Source: Clostridia bacterium (GTDB lineage Bacteria; Bacillota; Clostridia; Christensenellales; UBA1242). Taken from it: a stretch of DNA of 6,978 bases. The notes under the pieces are model-generated. The model saw only the letters and a program-made list of their open reading frames with translations, ran no database searches and was not told the origin of the DNA. The stretch spans positions 1 to 6,978 of the forward strand of contig JAEETG010000103.1 in NCBI GenBank assembly GCA_016290255.1. Reading direction: 5' to 3'. The number at the start of each line of letters is the position of its first letter. The first letter of the stretch is position 1. A program made the translations under genes and the position numbers. Below are positions 6,860-6,978 of this stretch, piece by piece.

Positions 6860-6868
6860 CCCCCTTTT
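6860..6868 (-). promoter_or_regulatory. Ribosome binding site of the XRE regulator
   Basis: On the minus strand this reads AAAAGGGGG, eight bases before the ATG at 6851. It is purine-rich and G-rich but lacks a perfect AGGAGG, unlike the strong AGGAG sites of the operon genes. It supports the ATG over the upstream GTG at 6884. Confidence 0.65.
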
Positions 6869-6902
6869 TCCAAAATAATAACACTTTTTCTACTCAATAA
6901 TA

Positions 6903-6918
6903 TGTATTTAAAACTACA
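6903..6918. promoter_or_regulatory. Operator-like site, imperfect copy
   Basis: TGTATTTAAAACTACA matches the perfect palindrome at 6963-6978 at 14 of 16 positions, differing at positions 5 and 9. It lies directly downstream of the candidate minus-strand -10 (6920-6925), where a bound repressor would block transcription of the XRE regulator. The start-to-start distance to the perfect copy is exactly 60 bp. That it binds protein is inference. Confidence 0.5.
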
Positions 6919-6919
6919 A

Positions 6920-6948
6920 TTTATTCATTTTGCTTGACTTTTTGTAAA
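6920..6948 (-). promoter_or_regulatory. Candidate promoter of the XRE regulator
   Basis: On the minus strand TTTACA (-35, 6948-6943) is followed by 17 bases and AATAAA (-10, 6925-6920). The -35 is a good match; the -10 agrees with TATAAT at only four of six positions. Its -35 lies just beyond the plus-strand promoter's -35, so the two promoters are interleaved back to back. An alternative minus -10, GATAAT (6956-6951), would need a -35 that runs off the window edge. Confidence 0.4.
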
Positions 6949-6963
6949 AAATTATCTTATCAT
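6934..6963 (+). promoter_or_regulatory. Promoter for a gene beyond the right edge
   Basis: TTGACT (-35, 6934-6939) and TATCAT (-10, 6958-6963) each match the sigma-A consensus at five of six positions, with an 18-base spacer; TTATCA one base earlier gives a 17-base spacer. The spacer is rich in A and T tracts. No coding start follows before the window ends, so the controlled gene lies outside. The last base of the -10 is the first base of the 16-bp palindrome, placing the palindrome across the expected transcription start. Confidence 0.65.
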
Positions 6964-6978
6964 GTAGTTATAACTACA
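6963..6978. promoter_or_regulatory. Perfect 16-bp palindrome, operator-like
   Basis: TGTAGTTATAACTACA is identical to its reverse complement over all 16 bases and runs to the window edge, so the true repeat may be longer. It begins at the end of the plus-strand -10 and covers the predicted start of transcription, the classic place for a repressor site. It is not followed, within view, by a T tract, so it does not read as a terminator. I do not recognise it as a known box; the regulator encoded at 6609-6851 is the nearest candidate binder. Confidence 0.6.

Noticed and set aside
6852..6884. GTG start adding 11 residues to the XRE regulator
   Set aside because: The added residues do not look like the family, and the G-rich ribosome binding site would fall inside the coding region; the ATG at 6851 fits better.
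6963..6978. Palindrome read as a transcription terminator or an inverted-repeat end of a mobile element
   Set aside because: No T tract follows within view, it overlaps a promoter -10, and there is no transposase or matching distant end in the window; an operator fits better.
1..6978. Search for CRISPR arrays, tRNA or rRNA genes, riboswitches, insertion sequences and phage or defence genes
   Set aside because: No regular repeats, cloverleaf sequences, long untranslated leaders or recognisable mobile-element proteins were seen; apart from the last 127 bases the window is nearly all coding.

Overview
The window looks like chromosomal DNA from a low-GC Gram-positive bacterium (Bacillota), most likely clostridial or an uncultured relative. 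The base composition is AT-rich, ribosome binding sites are strong AGGAG types, the standard bacterial code is used (TGG for Trp, one gene ending in TGA), and the gene order whiA-dnaE-pfkA is known from Clostridia. The species cannot be named from sequence alone.

Layout: positions 3-6569 are one tight plus-strand run of five genes: the 3' end of a PHP-domain protein, whiA (WhiA DNA-binding protein), dnaE (DNA polymerase III alpha subunit), pfkA (6-phosphofructokinase family) and a seven-helix membrane protein of the YwaF/TMEM164 type. The genes overlap or are separated by 11-20 bases, each has its own Shine-Dalgarno sequence, and I see no terminator between them, so they probably share a transcript. 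A perfect 13-bp hairpin with A and T tracts (6581-6610) ends the run. It can also end the convergent minus-strand gene, a small Cro/C1-type helix-turn-helix regulator (6609-6851).

The last 127 bases (6852-6978) are the regulator's upstream region. They hold a good plus-strand promoter that must serve a gene beyond the right edge, a weaker minus-strand promoter candidate for the regulator, and two copies of a 16-bp palindrome (one perfect, one 14/16) set exactly 60 bp apart around both promoters.

How they fit together: the operon joins a cell-division regulator (WhiA), DNA replication (DnaE) and glycolysis (Pfk), a conserved grouping in Firmicutes, with an added membrane protein of uncertain role. 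No mobile element, CRISPR array or defence system is visible. The observations most worth following are the two-operator divergent control region, a PfkA that has lost much of the usual allosteric site and has unusual active-site residues, a DnaE whose PHP domain keeps all nine metal ligands, and a YwaF-like protein keeping the Cys and His positions expected of a TMEM164-type acyltransferase.
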